A stretch of DNA of 18,747 nucleotides from positions 1-18,747 of the forward strand of contig SFMJ01000024.1 of NCBI GenBank assembly GCA_004553095.1, in the 5' to 3' direction. Under the pieces are notes generated by a model. That model saw only the letters and a list, made by a program, of their open reading frames with translations, was not told where the DNA came from and did no database searches. The stretch's first letter is position 1, and every line of letters starts with the position of its first letter. Below are positions 1 through 7,271 of the stretch, piece after piece. A program made the position numbers and the translations under genes. The DNA is from Bacteroidales bacterium. GTDB taxonomy: Bacteria > Bacteroidota > Bacteroidia > Bacteroidales > Muribaculaceae.

Positions 1-144
1 GTCCTGAGTGCGGGCATTGAATTGCTTACAAAATTCCATGATATTGATACCCTTAGAACCCAGAGCGGGACCTACGGGAGGGGACGGGTTTGCAGCGCCG
101 CCCTTAATCTGTAATTTGATCTGTCCAGCAATTTCTTTTGCCAT
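1..144 (-). CDS. rplK: 50S ribosomal protein L11 (N-terminal part, cut by window edge)
   Basis: The 48 residues visible begin MAKEIAGQIKLQIKGGAANP and continue with PPVGPALGSKGINIMEFCKQFN, which is the very conserved N-terminal domain of L11. L11 sits at the base of the L7/L12 stalk of the large subunit, in the GTPase-associated centre. The Pro-rich helix region (PSPPVGPALG, residues 20-29) is the family signature. The gene runs off the left edge, so the 23S-binding C-terminal domain is not seen. It lies 77 bases downstream of nusG in the usual secE-nusG-rplK order. The ATG at 142-144 was chosen because it gives the canonical MAKE start. Confidence 0.97.
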   Translation of the reverse strand, partial: MAKEIAGQIKLQIKGGAANPSPPVGPALGSKGINIMEFCKQFNARTQD

Positions 145-221
145 TGTTCTACTTTGTTAAAAATGATTTGTAGATTTAGTCGAACTCACGTTACCTCAAG
201 TCCGTAACATAACATTGAGGC
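145..221 (-). promoter_or_regulatory. nusG-rplK intergenic leader with alternative pairings
   Basis: The 77 bases before rplK contain two complementary pairs. CCTCAA (194-199) pairs with TTGAGG (215-220) around a 15-base loop. GTTAC (190-194) can instead pair with GTAAC (204-208), and the two options compete at base 194. In many bacteria the L11-L1 mRNA leader is where L1 represses its own synthesis. Whether this leader is an L1 site is inference; no L1 consensus was tested. No TAnnTTTG promoter box was found here, so rplK is probably read through from nusG. Confidence 0.3.
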
Positions 222-779
222 TTATTCTCTTTCGACTTGGGAATATTCCAACTCAAGATCAGTGCCGCGGCCAAAGATTTTGACCTCGACCTTAATCTTT
301 CTACGTTCGGAATTAACCTCCTTGATTACGCCGGAGAATCCTGAGAAGGGACCGGCAGTAACCTTGACAGGCTCACCGACAAGATAATTTTCTACAGTCT
401 CATCGACAGTAGAAACGGTCTCATCAGCGATACCCAGCATTCTGTTCACCTCAGCCTCGCGTAATGGCATCGGGTCACTATTTTTAGCGCGACCGCGTAA
501 AAAATCGATGACATTAGTGGTGTTACGGAGTTCATATTGCACCTCGCCGGTAAGCTGCGCCTGAACGAAGACATAGCCGGGGAAGAGGTTTTTCTCCTTA
601 ATCACCTTCTTGCCATTGCGAGAGGTAAATACTTTCTGGGTAGGAATCAACACCTGCTCGACGTACAGACCGAGGTCAGTATTTTTAATAGCTGCGTCAA
701 GGACCTCCTTAACTTTAGCCTCCTTGCCTGAGATGGCACGGAGTACATACCAGCTTTTTTTTACATCAGCATCAGCCAT
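222..779 (-). CDS. nusG: transcription termination/antitermination factor NusG
   Basis: The 185-residue product matches NusG in length and layout. The N-terminal NGN domain covers about residues 9-115 (SWYVLRAISGKE at 9-20; LFPGYVFV at 65-72), and binds the clamp of RNA polymerase. The KOW domain begins near residue 133 (VGEPVKVTAGPFSGFSGVI) and ends with the typical GRGTDLELEYSQVE tail. NusG raises elongation rate and links polymerase to Rho or to ribosomal protein S10. It lies 21 bases downstream of secE, the near-universal neighbour pair. No extra inserted domain is present, unlike the specialised UpxY/LoaP paralogues of polysaccharide loci, so this is the housekeeping copy. Confidence 0.97.
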   Translation of the reverse strand: MADADVKKSWYVLRAISGKEAKVKEVLDAAIKNTDLGLYVEQVLIPTQKVFTSRNGKKVIKEKNLFPGYVFVQAQLTGEVQYELRNTTNVIDFLRGRAKNSDPMPLREAEVNRMLGIADETVSTVDETVENYLVGEPVKVTAGPFSGFSGVIKEVNSERRKIKVEVKIFGRGTDLELEYSQVERE

Positions 780-800
780 TGAAATCCGCGTTAGAAAGTA

Positions 801-992
801 TTAGAAGTTTAAACTATAGATTAATTCCATCAGCATAGAGAAGATCTTATCAACAGCCCAGATGAAAAGTGCCAAAATGATGGAAGCAATCAACACCAGC
901 ACAGCGCTATTGATAAGGGCCTTCTGAGATGGCCAAGATACCTTATAAACGAGTTCGTTATAAGACTCTTTAATATCCTTGAATAATTTCAT
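801..992 (-). CDS. secE: preprotein translocase subunit SecE
   Basis: This is a 63-residue protein beginning MKLFKDIKESYNELVYKVSW. The KVSWPS segment at 18-23 is the conserved amphipathic hinge of SecE. It is followed by a single membrane segment (about residues 28-50, ALINSAVLVLIASIILALFIWAV). SecE clamps SecY in the SecYEG channel in the inner membrane. An open frame extends upstream to 1067, but those extra codons lie across tRNA-Trp, so the ATG at 990-992 is the real start. The length fits the short single-helix form of SecE found outside enterobacteria. It lies between tRNA-Trp and nusG. Confidence 0.95.
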   Translation of the reverse strand: MKLFKDIKESYNELVYKVSWPSQKALINSAVLVLIASIILALFIWAVDKIFSMLMELIYSLNF

Positions 993-1009
993 TGTTTTCA
1001 AAAAATTAG

Positions 1010-1082
1010 CACGGGAAGAAAGACTCGAACTCTCGACACCCGGTTTTGGAGACCGGTGCTCTACCAACTGAGCTATTCCCGT
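1010..1082 (-). tRNA. tRNA-Trp(CCA)
   Basis: The minus strand folds into a full 73-base cloverleaf. The acceptor stem ACGGGAA/TTCCCGT has seven perfect pairs and discriminator G. The anticodon arm CCGGT-CTCCAAA-ACCGG carries CCA. The T arm GAGAG-TTCGAGT-CTTTC is standard (its pairs include one G-T). CCA is not encoded after the discriminator (CTA follows). It is placed between tuf and secE, 18 bases before the secE start, and is probably processed out of a tuf-trpT-secE-nusG transcript. Confidence 0.97.
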
Positions 1083-1088
1083 GTTTTA

Positions 1089-1115
1089 GGGGAGTTTTCG
1101 GGAGGAAAACTCCCC
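1089..1115 (-). other. 11-bp hairpin between tuf and tRNA-Trp
   Basis: GGGGAGTTTTC (1089-1099) pairs perfectly with GAAAACTCCCC (1105-1115) around a 5-base loop. It lies 28 bases after the tuf stop codon and 6 bases before the tRNA-Trp 5' end on the minus strand. No T-run follows it on the minus strand (CTAAAACACGG), so it is not a typical intrinsic terminator. A role in processing of the tuf/tRNA transcript, in protecting the tuf 3' end, or as a partial attenuator would fit, but the sequence does not decide. Confidence 0.6.
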
Positions 1116-1143
1116 CATATTAGAGATTAGGATATAGACTAAA

Positions 1144-2331
1144 TTAATCGTCGATCACTTTAGTAATCTGGCCGGAACCAACGGTGCGACCACCTTCGCG
1201 GATAGCGAAACGGAGACCATTGTCCATAGCTACGGGAGTGATGAGCTTAACTTCGATTTCCACGTTATCGCCGGGCATCACCATCTCAACACCTTCGGGG
1301 AGAGTGATCTCACCTGTAACGTCGAGAGTACGGATGTAGAACTGAGGACGATACTTGTTGTGGAAAGGAGTGTGGCGACCGCCCTCTTCCTTCTTAAGGA
1401 TGTAGACTTGAGCCTTGAAGTGATCGTGAGGTTTAACCTGTCCGGGGTGGCAGATAACCATACCACGCTTGATTTCATCCTTATCGATACCACGGAGGAG
1501 GAGACCTACGTTATCGCCGGCTTCACCCTCATCGAGGATCTTGCGGAACATTTCGACACCGGTAACGACAGACTTCTTGTCAGCGCCGAGGCCGAGGATT
1601 TGCACTTCGTCACCCACTTTCACGCGGCCGGCTTCGATACGACCGGTAGCCACTGTACCACGACCTGTGATAGAGAAGACGTCCTCAACAGGCATAAGGA
1701 AGGGTTTATCCACGTCACGGGGAGGAAGGGGAATCCAAGTATCGACAGCGTCCATGAGTTCCATAACCTTAGCCACCCACTTAGGATCGCCTTCGAGGGC
1801 ACCGAGAGCAGAGCCGCGGATGATAGGAGTATTGTCGCCATCATAGTCATATTGAGAAAGGAGGTCGCGCATATCCATCTCAACGAGTTCGAGCATTTCT
1901 TCGTCATCAACTTGGTCGCACTTGTTCATGAAAACGACGAGACGAGGAACGTTCACCTGGCGAGCGAGAAGGATGTGTTCGCGAGTCTGGGGCATCGGAC
2001 CGTCAGTAGCGGCAACTACGATGATAGCGCCGTCCATCTGAGCAGCACCGGTAACCATGTTCTTCACATAGTCGGCGTGTCCGGGGCAGTCAACGTGAGC
2101 GTAGTGACGATTAGCAGTCTGATACTCAACGTGAGCAGTGTTGATAGTAATACCACGCTCTTTCTCTTCGGGAGCGTTGTCGATAGAATCGAATGAACGG
2201 AGTTCGGAAAGACCTTGCTCTGCGAGCACCTTAGTGATAGCAGCAGTAAGAGTAGTCTTACCGTGGTCAACGTGACCGATGGTACCGATGTTCACATGCG
2301 GTTTGGTTCTTTCGAATTTTTCTTTAGCCAT
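1144..2331 (-). CDS. tuf: translation elongation factor Tu
   Basis: The 395-residue product is unmistakable EF-Tu, which brings aminoacyl-tRNA to the ribosome as a GTP complex. The P-loop GHVDHGKT is at 19-26, DCPGH (G3) at 81-85 and NKCD (G4) at 136-139. The effector segment ends in RGITIN (59-64). Domains 2 and 3 follow to the usual C-terminus, including GRGTVATGRIEAG and the REGGRTVGSGQ tail. The gene sits directly downstream of four tRNA genes and upstream of tRNA-Trp and secE. It has no promoter box of its own in the 62 bases between it and tRNA-Thr, so it probably shares the tRNA promoter at 2773-2803. Confidence 0.99.
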   Translation of the reverse strand: MAKEKFERTKPHVNIGTIGHVDHGKTTLTAAITKVLAEQGLSELRSFDSIDNAPEEKERGITINTAHVEYQTANRHYAHVDCPGHADYVKNMVTGAAQMDGAIIVVAATDGPMPQTREHILLARQVNVPRLVVFMNKCDQVDDEEMLELVEMDMRDLLSQYDYDGDNTPIIRGSALGALEGDPKWVAKVMELMDAVDTWIPLPPRDVDKPFLMPVEDVFSITGRGTVATGRIEAGRVKVGDEVQILGLGADKKSVVTGVEMFRKILDEGEAGDNVGLLLRGIDKDEIKRGMVICHPGQVKPHDHFKAQVYILKKEEGGRHTPFHNKYRPQFYIRTLDVTGEITLPEGVEMVMPGDNVEIEVKLITPVAMDNGLRFAIREGGRTVGSGQITKVIDD

Positions 2332-2393
2332 AGTTTTGTGCTATTATTTTGAGTTTATTGATATTTTAACCTTCTCGAGGAGAGGGATGAAAG

Positions 2394-2468
<75 letters not shown>

Positions 2469-2476
2469 AAATATTT

Positions 2477-2552
2477 TGGAGCGGAAGACGAGGTTCGAAC
2501 TCGCGACCCTTAGCTTGGAAGGCTAATGCTCTACCAACTGAGCTACTTCCGC
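2477..2552 (-). tRNA. tRNA-Gly(TCC), CCA encoded
   Basis: This is a 73-base cloverleaf plus encoded CCA (2477-2479). The acceptor stem GCGGAAG/CTTCCGC has seven perfect pairs. The anticodon arm TTAGC-CTTCCAA-GCTAA carries TCC. The T arm GCGAG-TTCGAAC-CTCGT has one G-T pair. Only 8 bases separate its encoded CCA from the 5' end of the next tRNA downstream, so the two must be processed from one precursor. It holds the glyT position of the E. coli cluster. Confidence 0.97.
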
Positions 2553-2561
2553 GTGGGAGAG

Positions 2562-2644
2562 TGGGTGGAGATGGATTCGAACCACCGAAGGCATAAGCCA
2601 GCAGATTTACAGTCTGCCCCATTTGGCCACTCTGGTATCCACCC
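2562..2644 (-). tRNA. tRNA-Tyr(GTA)
   Basis: This is an 83-base class II tRNA with a long variable arm. The acceptor stem GGGTGGA/TCCACCC has seven perfect pairs with discriminator A. The anticodon arm GCAGA-CTGTAAA-TCTGC carries GTA. The variable arm lies within TGGCTTATGCCTTC, and the T arm is GGTGG-TTCGAAT-CCATC. CCA is not encoded. It holds the tyrU position of the E. coli cluster. Confidence 0.97.
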
Positions 2645-2657
2645 GAGGATTTGGGAG

Positions 2658-2731
2658 AGCCTCTTGTCGGATTCGAACCAACGACCCCGAGATTACAAAT
2701 CACGTGCTCTGGCCAACTGAGCTAAAGAGGC
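2658..2731 (-). tRNA. tRNA-Thr(TGT)
   Basis: This is a 74-base cloverleaf, the first gene of the cluster. The acceptor stem GCCTCTT/AAGAGGC pairs perfectly. The anticodon arm CGTGA-TTTGTAA-TCTCG carries TGT and has a T-T mismatch in the middle of the stem. The T arm GTTGG-TTCGAAT-CCGAC is normal. Discriminator T, CCA not encoded. It holds the thrU position. Its 5' end is 41 bases from the -7 box of the promoter at 2773-2780. Confidence 0.95.
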
Positions 2732-2772
2732 TTTTGAAAAGGGCTAAATGATGTTTTAGCGAATTTCGAGTG

Positions 2773-2803
2773 CAAAGGTATAACTTATTTTTGATGTTTG
2801 CAA
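2773..2803 (-). promoter_or_regulatory. Promoter of the tRNA-tuf operon
   Basis: The minus strand reads TTGC (2800-2803), 19 bases, then TACCTTTG (2773-2780). This matches the Bacteroidota housekeeping promoter (TTTG at -33, 19-21 bases, TAnnTTTG at -7), with one change in the upstream box. Transcription should start near 2766, about 35 bases before tRNA-Thr(TGT). Between the tRNA cluster and glmS (2732-2920) I see this promoter and one weak hairpin, GATAAA/TTTATC at 2856-2873, which is a poor candidate for the glmS terminator. Confidence 0.85.
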
Positions 2804-2920
2804 GCAATCCGTCAAAAAAATTTCATATTTTTTGCTTTATGGGTCCACAAAAGGGGATAAAAGATTATTTATCGCCTCTAAATATGACCGAGGAGGGGGG
2901 ATGAGGAGATCAAATCAGTA

Positions 2921-4765
2921 CTACTCTACTGTCACAGACTTGGCGAGATTGCGCGGCATATCGACATCCTTACCCTTATTGATGGCGATATAGTAAGAGA
3001 GTAGTTGCAGAGGCACAGAAGTGATGATGGGAGTGAGGCACTCGGGCATAACGGGCACTTCGAGCACATGGTCAGCGATGTTGCTGATTACGGTGTCACC
3101 CTCATTGACGATGGCCAGGATGTTGCCTCCACGTGCTTTGACTTGCTGCACATTGCTGACGATCTTCTCATAGAGGTGGTCTTGAGGAGCGATGATGACC
3201 GTAGGCATCTCCTGGTCGATCAGTGCGATGGGGCCATGTTTCATCTCGGCAGCGGGGTATCCCTCAGCATGAATATAGGAGATTTCCTTGAGTTTGAGAG
3301 CCCCTTCGAGAGCTACGGGATAGCTGTAGCCACGACCGAGGTAAAGGAAATTGCGAGCGTAAGTAAAGATGAGGGAAAGGCGTTCAATCTTATCGTTAAG
3401 TTTGAGCACCTTCTCGACATAATCGGGGATTCGGAGGATATGGTTACCGACTTCGGCGATTTTGTCTTGGCTCATAGTGTTGCGGAGCTGAGCGATGGAT
3501 AGTGCGAGGAGAGTGAGCACCATTACCTGACCGGTGAAGGCCTTGGTGGAGGCGACTCCGATCTCGGGGCCGACATGGATATAGCATCCGGAGTAGGTCT
3601 CGCGAGGGATCGAACTGCCGACCACATTGCTGATGCCGAACACGAATGCACCGGCCTCCTTGGCGATCTGGATAGCGGCGAGCGTATCGGCGGTTTCGCC
3701 ACTCTGCGAGATGGCTATCACCACGTCATCCTTATATATAATAGGTTTTGAATAACGGAACTCGCTTGCATACTCGACTTCTACAGGGATACGGCACATA
3801 TCCTGGATGAGATATCGGCCCAAAAGGCCGGCATGCCAGGAAGTACCGCACGCCACGATGATGATACGCTTGGCATTAAGGAACTTCTCCTTATTATCAT
3901 TGACACCATTTAAGATGATACGGGTGCCATTTTCCACTACTCTGCCACGAATGCAATCGCGGAGAGTATCGGGCTGTTCGAAAATTTCCTTGAGCATGAA
4001 ATGAGGGTATCCACCCTTCTCGAGTTGAGATATTGACATTTCGAGTTTGGTGATATCGATTTCAGCCTCCTGATTGTCGAGGGTAGTGATCTTGAGGGGT
4101 TGGCCGCGGCGTATTTCGGCGATTTCGCCATCTTTGAGGTATACGCACTCATTGGTGTACTCTACGAATGGAGTGGCATCCGAAGCGAGGAAATACTCAC
4201 CATTTCCGATACCGATCACCAATGGGCTGCTCTGACGGGCTGCGATGATGGTGTCGGGGTCATTCTTCTCCACCACGGCGATGGCGTATGCGCCGACGAC
4301 CTGATTGAGTGCTTCTCGCACGGCAGCGAGGAGAGAACAATTGTTGGTGACACGAATATACTCGATAAGCTGAGCGAGCACTTCGGTGTCAGTTTCGGAA
4401 TGGAACTCACATCCATGTTGGATTAGGGCATCCTTGAGGAGCTTATAATTTTCGATAGTGCCATTATGGACGATGGCAATATTACCATCGCCGCTGAAAT
4501 GGGGATGGGCATTAGAATCGGAAGGCTCGCCATGGGTGGCCCAACGAGTATGGGCGATACCGACTCTGGCATCAATATCCTTATCGGCGCAGAAAGCTTC
4601 GAGATTGCTCACCTTGCCTTTAGTCTTAAAGACACTGATCTCACCATTACCATCGACCAGCGCCACACCGGCGCTATCATATCCGCGATACTCGAGACGG
4701 TGCAGGCCCTTAATCAGGATGTCATAGACATTACCATCACCGAGATAACCAACTATTCCACACAT
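2921..4765 (-). CDS. glmS: glutamine--fructose-6-phosphate aminotransferase (isomerizing)
   Basis: The 614-residue enzyme makes glucosamine-6-phosphate from fructose-6-phosphate and glutamine, the entry step to UDP-GlcNAc for peptidoglycan and LPS. The start MCGIVGYLG puts the catalytic cysteine at position 2, free after Met removal. An upstream in-frame ATG at 4825 would bury this cysteine, so the ATG at 4763-4765 is right. The class II glutaminase domain spans about 2-220 (RGYDSAG 28-34, HTRWATHG 72-79, NGTIENY 101-107). Two SIS domains follow (CGTS 306-309, SQSGET 353-358, STKAFT 406-411), ending in the conserved DMPRNLAKSVTVE tail. It is transcribed from its own promoter just behind the pepD terminator. 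Confidence 0.98.
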   Translation of the reverse strand: MCGIVGYLGDGNVYDILIKGLHRLEYRGYDSAGVALVDGNGEISVFKTKGKVSNLEAFCADKDIDARVGIAHTRWATHGEPSDSNAHPHFSGDGNIAIVHNGTIENYKLLKDALIQHGCEFHSETDTEVLAQLIEYIRVTNNCSLLAAVREALNQVVGAYAIAVVEKNDPDTIIAARQSSPLVIGIGNGEYFLASDATPFVEYTNECVYLKDGEIAEIRRGQPLKITTLDNQEAEIDITKLEMSISQLEKGGYPHFMLKEIFEQPDTLRDCIRGRVVENGTRIILNGVNDNKEKFLNAKRIIIVACGTSWHAGLLGRYLIQDMCRIPVEVEYASEFRYSKPIIYKDDVVIAISQSGETADTLAAIQIAKEAGAFVFGISNVVGSSIPRETYSGCYIHVGPEIGVASTKAFTGQVMVLTLLALSIAQLRNTMSQDKIAEVGNHILRIPDYVEKVLKLNDKIERLSLIFTYARNFLYLGRGYSYPVALEGALKLKEISYIHAEGYPAAEMKHGPIALIDQEMPTVIIAPQDHLYEKIVSNVQQVKARGGNILAIVNEGDTVISNIADHVLEVPVMPECLTPIITSVPLQLLSYYIAINKGKDVDMPRNLAKSVTVE

Positions 4766-4905
4766 ATAAAAAAATAGAATTAAACATGATATTCGGCTAT
4801 AACATAGTGCCACCGGAGGCATCAAAAAGAGAGCCGAATGACATAAAAATCGAACCGAAAACGTTCATTAAGAAGCGAATGAACAAAATAAGTCCGATAC
4901 CGAAT
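4766..4905 (-). promoter_or_regulatory. Structured 5' leader of glmS
   Basis: From the predicted start near 4905 to the glmS ATG there are about 140 untranslated bases. GTTCATT (4863-4869) pairs with AATGAAC (4878-4884) around 8 bases. Closer to the start codon, ATTCGGCT (4791-4798) pairs with AGCCGAAT (4832-4839), enclosing a smaller TGCC/GGCA hairpin (4808-4811 with 4818-4821). Such a long, foldable leader before a tightly regulated enzyme suggests post-transcriptional control. It does not resemble the Firmicutes glmS ribozyme as far as I can tell, and the function is inference. Confidence 0.45.
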
Positions 4906-4911
4906 AAAATG

Positions 4912-4943
4912 CAAAATTACAAAAAAAAAATCTATCCTCCAAA
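4912..4943 (-). promoter_or_regulatory. Promoter of glmS, overlapping the upstream terminator
   Basis: The minus strand reads TTTG (4940-4943), 20 bases, then TAATTTTG (4912-4919). Both boxes match the Bacteroidota consensus exactly and the spacing is in the normal 19-21 range. The TTTG box lies in the loop of the terminator that ends the pepD operon, and the -7 box starts right after the T-run. Confidence 0.75.
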
Positions 4944-4958
4944 ATGAAGGATAGATTT
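4921..4958 (-). terminator. Intrinsic terminator of the pepD operon
   Basis: On the minus strand an 11-bp stem (AAATCTATCCT, 4948-4958, with AGGATAGATTT, 4928-4938) closes a 9-base loop (4939-4947) and is followed by a run of T (4921-4930). It begins 18 bases after the pepD stop codon at 4976. This is a classical intrinsic terminator and shows that glmS is a separate transcription unit. Confidence 0.9.
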
Positions 4959-4975
4959 GATAATAAATGTCCTGA

Positions 4976-6430
4976 TTAAGCGAGCTCTTTGAGGATCTCC
5001 TTAAGGAGGCTATAGAACTGCTCGACGCTCTTGATATTAGCTTTTTCACCCGGTGAGTGGATATCCTTGAGGGTAGGACCCATGCTGATCATATCGAGGT
5101 AAGGCATTTTTTCGAGGAATAGTCCGCACTCGAGGCCTGCATGGAGAGCTTCCACCTTAGGGTCAGCGCCAAAGAGGCGACGATAGCACTCCTTAGCTAC
5201 GATGAGGGCGCGGGAATTGGGGTTTGGCTCCCAGCCGACGTAAGCGTCATCGAAAGAGACAGTCGCACCGATTGCAGAGAATATAGCGCTGACACGGTCG
5301 GCGATTTCGTCGCGACGGGAGTCTACCGACGAGCGCTGATGGATGGTGATGAGTGCCACCTTATCGTCAGATATTTTGACTGAAGCGAGATTGTCGGAAG
5401 TTTCGATCAGTCCGGGGATGGCATGCGACATATTTTGCACGCCATTGGGGCAAGCGAAGATAGCCGACACGAGGAGGCGCGCCTGTAGTGGGTCGATAAT
5501 CTCGGGGGCCGGTTCGCAAGGAGCGGCAGAGAAAGAGAACTCGGGATTTTCGATGACATCGAACTCAGCGTGAAGAGTCTTGGAGAACTCATCCACAGCC
5601 TTCATGAAAGCCGGGGCATCCTTGCTATCGACACAAACACGAGCCACGGCATGACGAGGGATTGCATTGGCGAGACCGCCACCGGAGAAATCAGCGAGCT
5701 GCAAGGGTATCGACTGATTGGTTTGCCACAAGAATCGCGCCAACTGGCCATTGGCATTGGCGAGACCCAGACCGATATCCATGCCGGAGTGACCGCCACG
5801 GAGGCCGGAGAGAGAGACATCGAACCAAGCGGCATCAGCGGGAGCAGCCACATAATTGAGAGGCAGCGAGCAGAGAGTCACCTTACCTCCGGCGCAACCG
5901 ATCACGAGCGAGCCCATCTCCTCCGAATCGAGATTAAGGAGGATTTTGCCCTTGACGAAGTCCTTTTGGATGCCATTAGCGCCGATAAGGCCCTGCTCCT
6001 CATCGACAGTAAGAAGAGCCTCGAGAGGGCCATGCACCAAGTCGGGATCGATCAGCGCCGCCATGGCAGTGGCGCATCCCAAGCCGTTATCGCCACCTAA
6101 GGTAGTGCCGCGAGCTCTTACCCACTCGCCATCGACGTATGCCTGAATCGGATCATTGAGGAAATCATGCTCCACATCGGGATTCTTCTCAGCCACCATA
6201 TCCTGGTGACCCTGGAGGATGATCGTAGGAGCATCCTCATGACCGGGAGTGGCGGGAGCTCTCATCACTACATTGCCCACCTCATCGGTGTCGACTTCGA
6301 GATTATGGCGTTTAGCCCAATCTACGAGGAAAGCCTTCATCTTGTCGAGATGATGTGTCGGGCGGGGCACCTGAGTGATCTCCTCGAAAATGCTCCACAC
6401 TACTTTAGGATTAAGATCAGAAATCTTCAT
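4976..6430 (-). CDS. pepD: aminoacyl-histidine dipeptidase (M20C, PepD type), copy 1
   Basis: The 484-residue protein belongs to the PepD/beta-alanyl-histidine dipeptidase group of M20 metallopeptidases, cytosolic two-zinc enzymes that split Xaa-His and other dipeptides. Expected metal and catalytic residues are present: H75 and D77 in LQGHQDMVAEKN, D114 in LGGDNG, E144/E145 in TVDEEQGL, D168 in LNLDSEE, and H458 in DIHSPGEK. The lid domain lies between about residues 190 and 390. It is the last gene of a three-gene operon, 49 bases after the muramidase stop. Its paralogue is two genes upstream; 31 of the first 60 residues are identical by eye. There is no signal peptide, so it should act on dipeptides after import. 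Confidence 0.93.
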   Translation of the reverse strand: MKISDLNPKVVWSIFEEITQVPRPTHHLDKMKAFLVDWAKRHNLEVDTDEVGNVVMRAPATPGHEDAPTIILQGHQDMVAEKNPDVEHDFLNDPIQAYVDGEWVRARGTTLGGDNGLGCATAMAALIDPDLVHGPLEALLTVDEEQGLIGANGIQKDFVKGKILLNLDSEEMGSLVIGCAGGKVTLCSLPLNYVAAPADAAWFDVSLSGLRGGHSGMDIGLGLANANGQLARFLWQTNQSIPLQLADFSGGGLANAIPRHAVARVCVDSKDAPAFMKAVDEFSKTLHAEFDVIENPEFSFSAAPCEPAPEIIDPLQARLLVSAIFACPNGVQNMSHAIPGLIETSDNLASVKISDDKVALITIHQRSSVDSRRDEIADRVSAIFSAIGATVSFDDAYVGWEPNPNSRALIVAKECYRRLFGADPKVEALHAGLECGLFLEKMPYLDMISMGPTLKDIHSPGEKANIKSVEQFYSLLKEILKELA

Positions 6431-6479
6431 ATATATAATAAGGAGGAAAAATGTGTTTTTGAAAATAATGGAAAAAAAA

Positions 6480-7271
6480 TTACTTCTTCATTTGATTCTT
6501 AAACTTCTGATAGGCGGCAGCCATCTTGGTGTGATAACCGCGTCGCTTATAGCTTGGGCCATTATATCGGCGGGCAAAGCCTGCCCAATTCTTGGCTTTC
6601 AGGTCCTTGATCATACCTGTGTTGACTATAAGTCGGGCGAAGAGTTCGAGTTGAGCGAACTCCGACTGAGACATCAGATCGACGAACTCGTCTACCGACT
6701 CGCAACCGCAAATTTTATAATTGAATCCACCGATCTGGAACATACCCCAGAAAGAACCCATATTAGCGCCGTCGCAATTTTTCTTACGATGCGCCACGAG
6801 TTGTTGCCACTCACGGAGTCCATAACCGGAGAGCCCCTGTGGCACCTTGGCATTAGGGTCGCCCTTTTTATTTTTTGCCTTATGAGCATAAGAGCGATAC
6901 ATCGAAGGGTCGAAATTTACGACAGGCACCCCCGGGGCGAGGAATCCCTTCATAGCCTTACCGGCTTCGATCTGGACGACAGCCTTAATGGCAGCGACCT
7001 CGACATCGAGTTGACGTGCCACGATTTCGAAATCCACATCCGAGAGGCTTTCATAACGTAACTCCTTATCGGCATCGGGGATGGAATCGATCGCTATATA
7101 ATCTTTAGCGATCGAATCGAACGGGAGCGGGGCGACGGAAAGAGAGATGGAATCCGTCGGGGCTTGCGGCATCGAGTCAGGGGAAGAAGAAATTTTGCTA
7201 TTGTCAGACTGACCGCAAGCTACTCCTGTCCCCACGAGCGAGGGCAGGAGGAGTATTGCGGGAAATTTCAT
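6480..7271 (-). CDS. N-acetylmuramidase family protein, probable lipoprotein
   Basis: The 263-residue protein begins with a hydrophobic signal and a cysteine at 19 (LLPSLVGTGVAC), which looks like a lipoprotein signal with a weak lipobox (Gly at -3). A Ser/Pro/Asp-rich linker (20-70) follows. Residues about 85-257 match the N-acetylmuramidase family (PF11860, once DUF3380): LDVEVAAIKAVVQIEAG at 88-104 with E102 as likely catalytic acid, SFWGMFQIGGFNYKICG at 173-189, and WAGFARRYNGPSY at 229-241. Family members cut the MurNAc-GlcNAc backbone of peptidoglycan, many of them in phage endolysins. Here it is part of a chromosomal operon. Its ATG overlaps the stop of the upstream dipeptidase (ATGA, 7268-7271), so translation is probably coupled. 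Confidence 0.85.
   Translation of the reverse strand: MKFPAILLLPSLVGTGVACGQSDNSKISSSPDSMPQAPTDSISLSVAPLPFDSIAKDYIAIDSIPDADKELRYESLSDVDFEIVARQLDVEVAAIKAVVQIEAGKAMKGFLAPGVPVVNFDPSMYRSYAHKAKNKKGDPNAKVPQGLSGYGLREWQQLVAHRKKNCDGANMGSFWGMFQIGGFNYKICGCESVDEFVDLMSQSEFAQLELFARLIVNTGMIKDLKAKNWAGFARRYNGPSYKRRGYHTKMAAAYQKFKNQMKK

Noticed and set aside
992..1067. 25-residue N-terminal extension of secE
   Set aside because: It reads through tRNA-Trp, and the shorter start gives the normal SecE N-terminus.
1360..2196. 278-codon plus-strand frame opposite tuf
   Set aside because: It is fully antisense to EF-Tu and its long openness follows from the codon bias of that gene; the protein has no recognisable domain.
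4766..4825. 20-residue N-terminal extension of glmS
   Set aside because: The catalytic cysteine must follow the initiator Met, so MCGIVGY is the start.
4766..4905. glmS ribozyme in the glmS leader
   Set aside because: The leader folds, but I see none of the ribozyme core, and the ribozyme is known mainly from Firmicutes.
6375..7061. 228-codon plus-strand frame with an AAGGAGG sequence near 6440
   Set aside because: Antisense to the muramidase. The ATG next to the AAGGAGG opens only a three-codon frame, and Bacteroidota rarely use such sites.
7268..7271. Frameshift between pepD copy 2 and the muramidase
   Set aside because: Both proteins are complete; the ATGA is a normal start/stop overlap.
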